From positions 1 through 42,113 of the forward strand of contig DATFYX010000043.1 in assembly GCA_035314825.1 (NCBI GenBank): a stretch of 42,113 nucleotides of DNA. The letters are read 5' to 3'. This DNA comes from Candidatus Eremiobacteraceae bacterium (GTDB lineage: Bacteria > Vulcanimicrobiota > Vulcanimicrobiia > Eremiobacterales > Eremiobacteraceae). Below are positions 1 to 7,710 of the stretch, piece after piece; position 1 is the first letter of the stretch, and each line of letters opens with the position of its first letter. The notes below the pieces were generated by a model. That model had not been told where the DNA came from, did no database searches, and was given only the letters and a program-made list of their open reading frames with translations. Made by a program: the position numbers and the translations under genes.

Positions 1-287
1 GCATCCCCCGCCGCGATAGGCTCGGTCCCATCCTTATGACGTACTTTGCCGTTGCCCGAGATCACGTGATAGAACTCCCACTGCGCGCTGTGCGCGTGGT
101 AGGGATACGGCGTCTTGCCCGCGGGAATGCGCAGGATCTCGACGTCGAACGGATGGCGCTCCTTGAGGTCGGTCGATTGCGGCTTGCGGCCCAGCGCCTC
201 CGACACCTCGCGGCCGGCACCCTCGAATTTTCCCTTGGGAGACTTCCAGGTCAGCTCGGTCAGATCATCGGTGTTCACTTTGCGCAT
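1..287 (-). CDS. Cupin-domain protein, 5' part only
   Basis: Reading leftwards from an ATG at 287, the frame stays open to the window edge, giving the first 95 residues of a protein whose C-terminus lies outside. The segment PYHAHSAQWEFYHVISGNGKVRHKDG is built like a cupin strand pair: two His near the first motif, a Gly-rich turn, and then a GDA motif at the edge. This suggests a small metal- or sugar-binding cupin. The start codon overlaps the degV stop by one base (TAATG), so it should be translated as the last visible gene of the fakA-plsX-degV run. Substrate is unknown. Confidence 0.7.
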   Translation of the reverse strand, partial: MRKVNTDDLTELTWKSPKGKFEGAGREVSEALGRKPQSTDLKERHPFDVEILRIPAGKTPYPYHAHSAQWEFYHVISGNGKVRHKDGTEPIAAGD

Positions 288-1126
288 TATGGGATGAAGA
301 ACACTCCTACCGCGCCTGGGCCGGCATGGGTGCCAACCGTCGGTCCGGCGCACGTCGTGATGAGCGAAGCAGGCTCGATCGCCTCTTGGATGCGTTTGCG
401 CACTTTCTCGGCCAGCTCCGGCGCGACCGAGTGCATCACCGCGGCACGCGCATGGTTCTTGCGCGGCACCTTCGAGGCGACGATGTCGATGATCTGGTCG
501 ACCGCGCGCGCGAACGTGCGCACTTTGCTGTGTTCGGCGACGAGGCCGTCTTTGAGCGTGATGATGGGGACGATCTGCAAGACGTTGCCCAGCACGCTCT
601 GCAGCGGCCCGATCCGGCCACCGCGCGCCAGATACGTCAAGTTGGGGATCGCGGCGTACAGCTGATCGTTGGGGATGTCCGCGTTGCATTGGTCGACGAT
701 CGCCTGCACCGAATCGCCGCGCGCGGCTTGGTCGCGCGCGCCCAGGACCAGCAACCCCTGGCCGGCGGATGCGTTGCGCGTGTCGATGACCGTGATGCGA
801 TCGGGTGCCACCTGCTGCGCCGCCAGCGATGCGGAGTTGTACGTGCCGGAAAGCGCAGCCGACACGTGCAGCGAGACGACGTGCTCGGCGCCGGCGTCGA
901 GCAAGCGCGTATACTCGGTGGCGAACGACGCGGGCGTCGGCTGTGAGGTCGTCGGCTGGTTCGGATCGCGTTGGAGCTTGTCATAGAACTGCTCGGGCGT
1001 GAGGTCGACGCCATCGAGGAACTGCTGGGCGCCGAAGGTGATGGTGAGGGGTACGACCGTGATGTCGACCGCTAGGGCTCCGAGGTCGCTGATGGAGTCG
1101 GTGACGATCGCGATCTTGGCGCTCAT
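287..1126 (-). CDS. degV: DegV family fatty-acid-binding protein (FakB-type)
   Basis: 279-residue EDD-fold protein. In known systems DegV/FakB proteins bind a fatty acid and present its carboxylate to the kinase FakA. Visible family marks are the N-terminal VTDS motif (residues 8-11), the TTSQPTP segment near residue 60, the SGTYNSA loop, and the Gly/Thr-rich C-terminal segment ending in a G-VGVFF strand. The ATG at 1126 was chosen over an upstream in-frame extension because it overlaps the plsX stop as ATGA, a typical coupled junction, and because the family begins right at this strand. Position directly after fakA and plsX supports the FakB role. Which fatty acid is bound cannot be read from sequence. 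Confidence 0.88.
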   Translation of the reverse strand: MSAKIAIVTDSISDLGALAVDITVVPLTITFGAQQFLDGVDLTPEQFYDKLQRDPNQPTTSQPTPASFATEYTRLLDAGAEHVVSLHVSAALSGTYNSASLAAQQVAPDRITVIDTRNASAGQGLLVLGARDQAARGDSVQAIVDQCNADIPNDQLYAAIPNLTYLARGGRIGPLQSVLGNVLQIVPIITLKDGLVAEHSKVRTFARAVDQIIDIVASKVPRKNHARAAVMHSVAPELAEKVRKRIQEAIEPASLITTCAGPTVGTHAGPGAVGVFFIP

Positions 1127-2139
1127 GCCTGTGCCGCCGCCGGCGCGAGCATGCGCTCGATCGAGCCGACAAGGTCCTGGCGCGCGGCGCGCAACGCCAT
1201 CTTGCACGCGTGGTAGACGGTGAGCGCGTCGGCGCGCCCGTGCCCGATGATGCAGTTGCCGCGCACGCCAAGCAGCGGCGCGCCGCCATGGTAGCGATGG
1301 TCCAAGCGCGAGCGCACGCCGCGGAACACCGGCCGCAGCAACGCAGCACCCGCCTTGACGTGGATCGGCGCCTCCTCGATGGCCTCGCGCAACAGCTTGA
1401 AGATATACTCGCTCGTGCCTTCGGCCGTCTTGAGCGCGACGTTGCCGACGAAGCCATCGGCCACGACGACGTCGGCGTCGCCGAGCAGCAGGTCGCGGCC
1501 TTCGACGTTGCCGATGAAATGGATCGGCGCCGCCGAGAGCAGCGGAAACGCCTCGGCTGTCAGCGCGTTGCCCTTGCTCTCCTCCTCACCGACCGATAGC
1601 AAGCCCACTTTTGGATCCGGGATGCCGAGCACGGCACGCGAGTACGCGCTGCCCATGACCGCGAACTGCACGAGCCACTCGGCTTTGCAGTCGACGTTGG
1701 CGCCTGCGTCCACCAGCAGCATCGGTCCCTTGTGCGCGGGCCACGCAGTCGCAAAGCCCGGACGTGCGATGCCCGGCAAGCGCGAAAGCCGGATGGTCGC
1801 TAGGGCGAGGAATGCACCGCTGTTGCCGGCCGAGAACGCGGCGTGCGCCTCTCCATCGCGCACTAGATCGATCGTCTTGCCCATCGAGGTGGCGCCGCCG
1901 CGACGCACCGCGATCGCCGGCGCTTCGTCCATAGCGACGGTCTCGGAGGTCGCGACGATCGAGACGTTGGCCGGCGCGCCTTCGCGTTTGAGCAGCGGTT
2001 CGAGCGCCGAGCGATCGCCCACCAGCAGGATGCGGCAGCCCCATTCGCGCGCTGCGCGGCAGGCGCCGGCGACGATCGCGTCGGGCGCAAGATCGCCGCC
2101 CATGCCGTCGATCGCGATGATGACGTCGCTATCGTTCAA
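1123..2139 (-). CDS. plsX: Phosphate acyltransferase PlsX
   Basis: 338 residues, normal for PlsX, which makes acyl-phosphate from acyl-ACP (reversibly) for PlsY in phospholipid synthesis. The N-terminus has the hallmark IAIDGMGGDLAPDAIV (residues 8-23), and later segments such as GANVDCK and VGNVALKTAEG are typical of the family. The only plausible start is a TTG at 2139, which overlaps the end of fakA by 11 bases; no strong ribosome-binding site is visible, so translation is probably coupled. The stop overlaps the degV start (ATGA). In exogenous fatty acid use, PlsX exchanges acyl-phosphate made by FakA/FakB with acyl-ACP, so the three genes form one functional unit. Confidence 0.95.
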   Translation of the reverse strand: MNDSDVIIAIDGMGGDLAPDAIVAGACRAAREWGCRILLVGDRSALEPLLKREGAPANVSIVATSETVAMDEAPAIAVRRGGATSMGKTIDLVRDGEAHAAFSAGNSGAFLALATIRLSRLPGIARPGFATAWPAHKGPMLLVDAGANVDCKAEWLVQFAVMGSAYSRAVLGIPDPKVGLLSVGEEESKGNALTAEAFPLLSAAPIHFIGNVEGRDLLLGDADVVVADGFVGNVALKTAEGTSEYIFKLLREAIEEAPIHVKAGAALLRPVFRGVRSRLDHRYHGGAPLLGVRGNCIIGHGRADALTVYHACKMALRAARQDLVGSIERMLAPAAAQA

Positions 2140-3745
2140 TCGAAATCACGTAATCCGATGTCGCCTGGCCGCCGTAGTACGCCTCGACGGCCGATGAGGG
2201 GAACGTCTCTTTGAGCGTATGCGCGATGGCTTCTGCCTCTTTGCGCCGCCGCGCGTGCCCGTAGTAGAGCGTGATCAGCGATGGATCGGAGCTGACCGAG
2301 CCGCGCACCATCGCGACTGCGATGGCTGCCGCATCCGCTCCTTCAACGAGCCGCTCGGCCTGGCCGTCGCGCGCCTCTAGCGCGCCGACCAGCTGATTGC
2401 GTTCGACCGCCACGCCGCCGATCTGCGCCTCGCGACCGGCGCGAAAGATCGAACCAGAACCTGCGACGAGCGAATCCGCCAGCGCCTCGTCCGGCGTGAC
2501 CGCAGGATCGTCAGGCCGGTTGAGCAGGCCGAAGAGCGCAGCGATCCCATCGGCGACCGTGCGGGTGGGGATGACGACGACGCGCTTGTCGCTGAGCGCG
2601 TCGACTTCTTTGGCGGCAAGCATGATGTTCTTGTCATTGGGCATGAGATAGACGACCGGGGCGAGCACTTTGTTGGCCGCCACCAGCAGATCTTTCACCG
2701 ACGGATTCATGGTCGCGCCGCCGATCACCACGACGTCGGCGCCAAGCTCTTTGAAGATCTTCGCGAAGCCCTCGCCCGGCGCCACGGCGACGATGCCGCG
2801 CGGCTTGGATTCGCGATCGACGACCAGCACGTTGTGCTGCTCTTCCATGTTGTCGATCTTGAGGCGCGAGACGTCGCCCAGCTCGCGCGCCATGTCGGCG
2901 ACCTTCTCCGGATAATCGGTGTGGATGTGCACGCGGATCGTGCCGTCGCCGCCGGCGACGATGAGCGAATCGCCGTGCGGCGTGAGCAGTGAGCGCAGCG
3001 AGTCCGCTTCGGTCTGCGTTTTCGAGAGCACGAACTCGGTGCAGAAGCGATGCGTTTCGACTTTCTGCTTGGCGGTGAACGTCGTGCGCCTGACGGGATT
3101 GCGCGGGAATGCGGTGGTATAAGGCGCGCGGCCGGGCAGCATGCGCAAGATGCCTTCCATGAAGTAGACGAATCCTTGACCGCCGGCGTCGACGACTTTG
3201 GCTTCCTTGAGGATGGCGAGCTGTTCGGGCGTCTTCTCGAGCGCTTCGTTTGCCGCAGCGACCGTCGCATGCAGGACGGCATAAAAATCTGGTTCGCCGG
3301 CAGCGGCCTTGAAGCACGCGTTCGCTGCGGCCCCAGCGACCGAAAGGATGGTGCCCTCAACCGGCTTCAGGAGCGCCTTGCGTGCGGCGGACACGCCTTC
3401 GGCGAGCGCGCTGGAAAATTCGAGCGTGTTGATGGAGTCGCGGTGGCGCACCTCGTAGGCGAAACCGCGGAACATCTGGGAGATGATCACCCCCGAGTTG
3501 CCGCGCGCGCCCATCAGCGAACCCTGGGCGGCCGCGGCGGCGACGTCTTTGAGCGCCCTGGAGCGCTCCTTGTGCGCCTCGACCATGGCCGAGCGGACGG
3601 TGAAGAACATGTTCGTGCCGGTGTCGCCGTCGGGCACGGGAAAGACGTTGAGATCGTTGACGACGGAGCGGTACTTGCGCAAGAAATACGTGCCGGCTAC
3701 GAGGAAATCGGCAAATAGCTTTCCGTCGCAACTGGTTATCTGCAC
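2129..3745 (-). CDS. fakA: Fatty acid kinase FakA (DhaL domain plus DegV-like C-terminus)
   Basis: 538 residues, typical of FakA/YloV. The N-terminal DhaL-type ATP-binding domain carries NVFPVPDGDTGTNM (residues 33-46), whose Asp residues bind Mg-ATP in the family. A middle linker and a C-terminal DegV-like domain follow. Known function: phosphorylates a FakB-bound fatty acid to acyl-phosphate. Start is GTG at 3745 with an AGAGGA ribosome-binding site about nine bases upstream. The gene is divergent from rpmB, across an 81-bp intergenic region. In Bacillus-type order an asp23-like gene usually lies between rpmB and fakA; none is present here and rpmB is flipped. Confidence 0.93.
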   Translation of the reverse strand: MQITSCDGKLFADFLVAGTYFLRKYRSVVNDLNVFPVPDGDTGTNMFFTVRSAMVEAHKERSRALKDVAAAAAQGSLMGARGNSGVIISQMFRGFAYEVRHRDSINTLEFSSALAEGVSAARKALLKPVEGTILSVAGAAANACFKAAAGEPDFYAVLHATVAAANEALEKTPEQLAILKEAKVVDAGGQGFVYFMEGILRMLPGRAPYTTAFPRNPVRRTTFTAKQKVETHRFCTEFVLSKTQTEADSLRSLLTPHGDSLIVAGGDGTIRVHIHTDYPEKVADMARELGDVSRLKIDNMEEQHNVLVVDRESKPRGIVAVAPGEGFAKIFKELGADVVVIGGATMNPSVKDLLVAANKVLAPVVYLMPNDKNIMLAAKEVDALSDKRVVVIPTRTVADGIAALFGLLNRPDDPAVTPDEALADSLVAGSGSIFRAGREAQIGGVAVERNQLVGALEARDGQAERLVEGADAAAIAVAMVRGSVSSDPSLITLYYGHARRRKEAEAIAHTLKETFPSSAVEAYYGGQATSDYVISIER

Positions 3746-3759
3746 CCAGGCGTTTCCTC

Positions 3760-3789
3760 TTGAAGCGGCTATCCGTTGTGTGGTACTAT
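3760..3789 (+). promoter_or_regulatory. Putative sigma-70-type promoter of rpmB
   Basis: TTGAAG at 3760-3765 and TACTAT at 3784-3789 are separated by 18 bp, 37 bp upstream of the rpmB start. The -35 element overlaps the upstream sequence of divergent fakA. Based only on consensus similarity and spacing. Confidence 0.5.
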
Positions 3790-3826
3790 ACCGTGGTCAT
3801 TCTTGTTCATCTGAGAGGAACCCCTC

Positions 3827-4018
3827 ATGGCAAAGCGTTGCGACGTCTGCGGCAAAGGCCCCGCATCGGGCAACAATGTCAGTCACTCGATGCGTAAGAC
3901 GCGCCGCCGCTGGCTGCCCAATCTGCAATCGGTGCGAGTCGTCGAGCGCGGCACGGTGAAGACCGCGCGCGTGTGCACCACCTGTCTGAAATCGCGGCGG
4001 GTCGTCCGAGCCGTTTAG
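3827..4018 (+). CDS. rpmB: 50S ribosomal protein L28
   Basis: 63 residues, the usual L28 length. It starts [12 protein letters not shown] and has [19 protein letters not shown], the core L28 signature. Two CxxC pairs (CDVC near residue 5, CTTC near residue 52) form the zinc-ribbon version of the protein (C+ form). An AGAGGA ribosome-binding site precedes the ATG. The gene stands alone on the plus strand, divergent from fakA and convergent with thiL, and is followed by a strong hairpin. Its place between the rpe/thiamine-kinase genes and fakA matches Firmicutes gene order. Confidence 0.97.
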   Translation: MAKRCDVCGKGPASGNNVSHSMRKTRRRWLPNLQSVRVVERGTVKTARVCTTCLKSRRVVRAV

Positions 4019-4033
4019 CGCATCTGCTACGGG

Positions 4034-4053
4034 CCCGGCCTCAAGAGGCCGGG
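4034..4053. terminator. Perfect 8-bp hairpin between convergent rpmB and thiL
   Basis: CCCGGCCT and AGGCCGGG (4034-4041 and 4046-4053) flank a CAAG loop, 15 bases after the rpmB stop and 18 before the thiL stop. There is no T-tract on either side, so it may be a bidirectional terminator or a transcript-stabilising hairpin. It is followed by GACTACAT, similar to the tail of the palindromic repeats elsewhere in this window. Confidence 0.5.
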
Positions 4054-4071
4054 ACTACATCCGAGCGGGGA

Positions 4072-5070
4072 CTACGCTCGATTTAGGTGGTCGTAGCCGG
4101 CGGGCGCGACCGCCTCGCGTTTTCCTAGGCGATCGATCCAGACTCGCCCGTCGCCCGGTGCGAACCGGCCCAACGCTGCGAGCGGGCGACCGAAGCGTTT
4201 GCGAAACCCGTCCGCGACGTGCTTGAACGCACGCGGTTCGATCGCGGCGAGCAACTCATAATCGTCGCCGCCGTTGAGCATGAGATCCATCGGATCCAAG
4301 TCTAACGCCGACGCAGCCGTGGTCAATGCCCGGTCGGGAACGAGCGCCGCAGCATCCAGCACGACGTCAAGCTTGGATGCTTTGGCCATCCGAGTCGCGT
4401 CGGTGGACAACCCATCCGATATGTCCATCAACGCGCGCACCGAGCGCTGCGATCCCAGGTAGCGGCCTTCGCCCAGGCGCGGCTGCGGCGTGAAGTAGGC
4501 GGCGCGGACGGCCTCGAGCGATCCCGCGTCGATCACGACTGCCGCGCCGGCGCCTAGCGTCTTCAAGCCCGCCGCCGCGAGGCCGAGCGGGCCGGTCACG
4601 GCGGCGACGTCGCCCGCGCGCGCGCCGCTTCGCAGGCGCATGCGCGTCCGGCGGACCTCGCCCGCGACCGTCACGCTGATGATCAGCGCCGGCGCGCGCA
4701 CGATGTCGCCTCCGGCGATCGCGCAGCGCGCGCTTTTAGCCAACGCCGCAACGCCGCGATAGAACTCTCGCACCCACGTCTCGTCAACAGCCGGAGTGAG
4801 CCCGAGCGCGATGACCGCGACGGTGGGCCAGCCACCCATCGCTGCGATGTCCGAGAGATTCTGCGCCAGCGCCTTATGGCCGAGCGCCGACGCGGTCGTC
4901 TCGGCAAGGCGGAAATGCACGCCGTCGAGCAGCATGTCGGTGGTCAACAGGCTTAAATGGTGCGAGTCGACCTTCCACGCCGCGGCGTCGTCGCCGATCC
5001 CGACCCGCAGCTTGCGCGGCGGCGCGCCGAGGGCGTCCACCATCGCGGCGACAAGCTCGTCCTCGGTCAA
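4072..5070 (-). CDS. thiL: Thiamine-monophosphate kinase
   Basis: 332 residues from a TTG at 5070. ThiL phosphorylates thiamine monophosphate to the diphosphate cofactor. The N-terminal GIGDDAA motif (about residues 24-30) is the family's ATP/Mg-binding loop; GDIVRAP, MDISDGLSTDATRMAKAS and NGGDDYELL are further ThiL signatures. A longer reading to TTG 5127 is possible, but it would translate through a palindromic repeat, and the spacing from start to GIGDD then exceeds that of family members. The chosen start sits four bases after the rpe stop, so translation is probably coupled. In the comparable Bacillus locus this place is held by the unrelated thiamine pyrophosphokinase ThiN. Confidence 0.9.
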   Translation of the reverse strand: MTEDELVAAMVDALGAPPRKLRVGIGDDAAAWKVDSHHLSLLTTDMLLDGVHFRLAETTASALGHKALAQNLSDIAAMGGWPTVAVIALGLTPAVDETWVREFYRGVAALAKSARCAIAGGDIVRAPALIISVTVAGEVRRTRMRLRSGARAGDVAAVTGPLGLAAAGLKTLGAGAAVVIDAGSLEAVRAAYFTPQPRLGEGRYLGSQRSVRALMDISDGLSTDATRMAKASKLDVVLDAAALVPDRALTTAASALDLDPMDLMLNGGDDYELLAAIEPRAFKHVADGFRKRFGRPLAALGRFAPGDGRVWIDRLGKREAVAPAGYDHLNRA

Positions 5071-5074
5071 CGGT

Positions 5075-5770
5075 CTAACGGTCGAATGAATTCGACCGCT
5101 CCATCCGCGCGTTCGAAGAATGCGCAACTACATCGCGCACCTGGCGCAGCGTCGCGGCCGGATCGGGCGTGCCGAACAGACCCGCGCCCATCACCACGGT
5201 TTCCGCGCCTGCGCGAAAGACCTCGACGACGTTGTCGAGCGATACTCCGCCATCCACTTCCAGCTCGATCGAAAGGTCGCGTTCGGCGATCAACCTGCGG
5301 GCGGCGGCGATCTTCGCGGTCGAGGTCGGGATGTAGGATTGGCCTCCGAAGCCGGGGTTCACGCTCATGATCAGGAGCAGATCGATATAGGGCAGGATCT
5401 CGTCGAGCACGGAGAGCGACGTCGCAGGATTGACCGCCAGGCCCGCGCGCACGCCTAACTCCTTGATCTGATGGATCAGGCGGTTGGCGTGCACCGTCGC
5501 CTCCCAATGCACGGTGACGATGTCCGCGCCGGCCTTCACGAAATCGGCGACGTAGCGCTCCGGCTCGACGATCATGAGGTGGGTGTCGAACGGGAGCTTC
5601 GAGAGCGGACGCAGATCGTGGATGATCTTCGGGCCCCACGTCAGGTTCGGCACGAAGCGTCCGTCCATGACGTCGAGGTGGAGATAATCCGCACCCGCGC
5701 GCGCGACAAGGTCGATCTGCGCGCGGATGTCGGCGAAATCCGCCGACAACAGCGAAGGCGCGATCTTCAT
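5075..5770 (-). CDS. rpe: Ribulose-phosphate 3-epimerase
   Basis: 231 residues, slightly longer than the usual ~220. It interconverts ribulose-5-phosphate and xylulose-5-phosphate in the pentose phosphate pathway. MKIAPSLLSADF is the standard N-terminus, LHLDVMDGRFVPN holds the metal-binding His and Asp, THLMI and VDGGV complete the active site, and MSVNPGFGGQ is the flexible loop. ATG 5770 is chosen because upstream in-frame sequence does not resemble the family. The last nine residues, MERSNSFDR, are encoded by a palindromic repeat (5079-5104), so the native C-terminus probably ended earlier. It lies 34 bp after the PASTA gene. Confidence 0.95.
   Translation of the reverse strand: MKIAPSLLSADFADIRAQIDLVARAGADYLHLDVMDGRFVPNLTWGPKIIHDLRPLSKLPFDTHLMIVEPERYVADFVKAGADIVTVHWEATVHANRLIHQIKELGVRAGLAVNPATSLSVLDEILPYIDLLLIMSVNPGFGGQSYIPTSTAKIAAARRLIAERDLSIELEVDGGVSLDNVVEVFRAGAETVVMGAGLFGTPDPAATLRQVRDVVAHSSNARMERSNSFDR
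5079..5104. repeat. Dispersed palindromic element, copy 1 (rpe 3' end)
   Basis: Palindrome GGTCGAATGAATTCGACC (5080-5097) followed by GCTCCAT. Seven-bp arms around a four-base loop. The same core and tail recur at 15081, 30365, 33129 and 35240. This copy lies inside the 3' end of rpe and just upstream of the thiL start. Confidence 0.85.
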
Positions 5771-5804
5771 AGGCCTGGCGTTCGCAAGCGGTCCGCCAGT
5801 TCCC

Positions 5805-6938
5805 TCAAAGCCCGTTCGTGGTGGACAGAGCGCCGTCGATGTACGTCTGAACCGTGCCGGCGCCGGTGACCGTGACGTCGAACTGCAGCGTGAAGCCGCC
5901 TCTGGTGGTTTGGTCGTACAGGTCGTGCGATCCAGTGGCGTCGACAAGAGCGACGCGCACTCGTTTGGCGGTCGTCAACGCCGGCAGCGCGACTTGGATG
6001 CGCATCGAGCGCGCCACGGGCTGCGCCGACGGACTGGCCTGCGGGTTGGGCGACGAGCTGGGCGAGGGCGACACCGGCAACGGTGTGGTGATTATAGGCG
6101 CCTCGGTCGGCGCTTCGGTGGGCAGCGGCGTGGGCGTCGGCGGCGGGCCGCCGCTCACGTGCAAGATGACCTTCGAGCCCGCGTCCAAAGGCTGGCCTGG
6201 CAGCGGGTCTTGGGCGACGACGACGCCGCGCGGTTTGGCGTTCTTGGCGATCGGCATCCATAGCGGTGGCCCTAGCGAAACGCCGGCCTGTTTGGCCGCG
6301 ACGGATGAGAACTCGACGCTCAAGCCCACGAAATTCGGCACGTACGCTTCCGGCCTGCCTTGCGCGACCGTGACGTCGACCTTTGTGCCCGCCGGCGCTT
6401 GGGTCAGTGCGACCGGGCTTTGCGACAGGATGCGGCCTGCAGAGACGATGTCGCTCCTCTGCCGCGTGATCGTGCCGAGATCGAGCCGCGCGTTGGTGAG
6501 CGCGATCTGCGCATCGCGCAACGACAGGTTGCCGAGGTCCGGCACGTCGGACAGCGTCGGCCCGTCGGAGACGATCACGTCGATGATCCGTCCCTGGCGC
6601 ACGTGCTCCCCCGCCGCCGGGAACTGGCCGAGCACGTCGCCTTTGGCGACTTTCTCATCGTTATGATGGGCGACGACGCGCAGGGTCACGCCGGCGTGCG
6701 ACGCCGCGCCCTGCGCCGCGTCCATCGGCATGCCCCCGAAATCGGGCAGCACGATCGGGCTGCCGGCGGGCGCGAACAGGCGGTACGCACCGATGGCGAC
6801 GAGCAGGACGAGCAGCGCCAGCAGCCCCAACGCGATACCCAGCGCGGTCGAGCCCGCGCCCGGCGGACGCGGCGGCCGCGGCGGCGGCGACGCGTAGTCG
6901 ACCGTGCGCCGGCGCCTGCGCGGCTGCGGCGCGCTCAC
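5805..6938 (-). CDS. Membrane-anchored PASTA-repeat protein without kinase domain
   Basis: 377 residues. A basic, Pro-rich cytoplasmic N-terminus (residues 1-30) is followed by one transmembrane segment (about 31-53) and three PASTA repeats (about 62-126, 130-195, 198-266). Then come a Pro/Thr/Ser linker (267-307) and a C-terminal beta-rich domain. PASTA repeats bind muropeptides or the penicillin-binding apparatus in PrkC/StkP and some PBPs. No Ser/Thr kinase domain is present: the GTG start overlaps the yebC stop (GTGA), leaving no room for a lost 5' part. It occupies the place PrkC has next to rpe in Firmicutes, so it may be a cell-wall-sensing or scaffolding remnant of that system. The C-terminal domain is unrecognised. 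Confidence 0.85.
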   Translation of the reverse strand: MSAPQPRRRRRTVDYASPPPRPPRPPGAGSTALGIALGLLALLVLLVAIGAYRLFAPAGSPIVLPDFGGMPMDAAQGAASHAGVTLRVVAHHNDEKVAKGDVLGQFPAAGEHVRQGRIIDVIVSDGPTLSDVPDLGNLSLRDAQIALTNARLDLGTITRQRSDIVSAGRILSQSPVALTQAPAGTKVDVTVAQGRPEAYVPNFVGLSVEFSSVAAKQAGVSLGPPLWMPIAKNAKPRGVVVAQDPLPGQPLDAGSKVILHVSGGPPPTPTPLPTEAPTEAPIITTPLPVSPSPSSSPNPQASPSAQPVARSMRIQVALPALTTAKRVRVALVDATGSHDLYDQTTRGGFTLQFDVTVTGAGTVQTYIDGALSTTNGL

Positions 6939-7696
6939 GCCAGCGCTTCGAGCACGTCGACGGGGATGTCGGCGTTGGAGTACACGTTCGTCACGTCATC
7001 ATGATCTTCGAGCGCGTCGAGCAGCTTGAGCACCGCCGGCGCGTTCTCGCGCGAGACGTCCACCTGAGTCTTGGCGACCAGTTCCAATGACGCGGACGTG
7101 ACTGCGCGTCCGCGCGGCGCCAGCAGCGTGCGCTCGACCTCCGCTCGCACGGCGCCGAGAGCGCGCGGCTGCGTGATGATATCGGCGCTATCGCCCTCGG
7201 CCACGACGTCGACGACGCCGTCGACGATCGCGCATTCAAGCAGCTCGTCTTCCGAGATGCCTGCAGCCGGCATCGTGATGACGCCGCGCTCTTCGAAGAG
7301 CCAGCCGACGCTGCCCGTCTCGCCGAGATTGCCGCCGTTGCGTGAGAACAGGTAGCGCATCTCGGACGCCGTGCGGTTGCGGTTGTCGGTCACCACGTCG
7401 ACGATGACCGCGACGCCCGCCGGACCGAACCCTTCGTAGCGGATCTCTTCGTACGCTTCGCCCTTGCCCGCTCCGGCGGCGCGCGCGATGGCGCGCTTGA
7501 TGTTGTCCATCGGCATGTTGTTGTCGCGGGCTTTCGCCACCGCCATCTTGAGCTTGAAGTTCGCCTCGGGGTCCGGCGTCCCAGAGCGGGCGGCGACGAT
7601 GATCTCTTTGCTCAGCTTGGTGAACAGCTGGCCGCGCTGCGCGTCGACCTTGCCCTTCTTGAGCTTGATGTTGTGCCACTTGGAATGTCCGGACAT
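6935..7696 (-). CDS. yebC: YebC/PmpR family protein (probable ribosome/transcription factor)
   Basis: 253 residues, standard for the family. The N-terminus MSGHSKWHNIKLKKGKVDAQRG is diagnostic, and it continues with LFTKLSKEI and RNRTASEMRYLFSRNGGNLGETGSVGWLFEERG. YebC proteins are described as DNA-binding regulators and, for some members, as translation factors relieving proline-stretch stalling; the sequence alone does not decide. ATG 7696 has a strong ribosome-binding site (AGAGGAAG). Downstream is the PASTA protein, rich in Pro runs in its N-terminus and linker, which makes the translation role noteworthy here. Confidence 0.95.
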   Translation of the reverse strand: MSGHSKWHNIKLKKGKVDAQRGQLFTKLSKEIIVAARSGTPDPEANFKLKMAVAKARDNNMPMDNIKRAIARAAGAGKGEAYEEIRYEGFGPAGVAVIVDVVTDNRNRTASEMRYLFSRNGGNLGETGSVGWLFEERGVITMPAAGISEDELLECAIVDGVVDVVAEGDSADIITQPRALGAVRAEVERTLLAPRGRAVTSASLELVAKTQVDVSRENAPAVLKLLDALEDHDDVTNVYSNADIPVDVLEALA

Positions 7697-7710
7697 CGCC
7701 CTTCCTCTTC

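Noticed and set aside
4034-4053. Hairpin after rpmB as another copy of the palindromic family
   Set aside because: Only the ACTACAT-like tail is similar; the arms (CCCGGCCT) are unrelated to GGTCGAA, so it was kept separate.
5805-6938. PASTA protein as a frameshifted Ser/Thr kinase
   Set aside because: Its start overlaps the yebC stop and yebC is intact, so there is no space for a broken kinase domain upstream.
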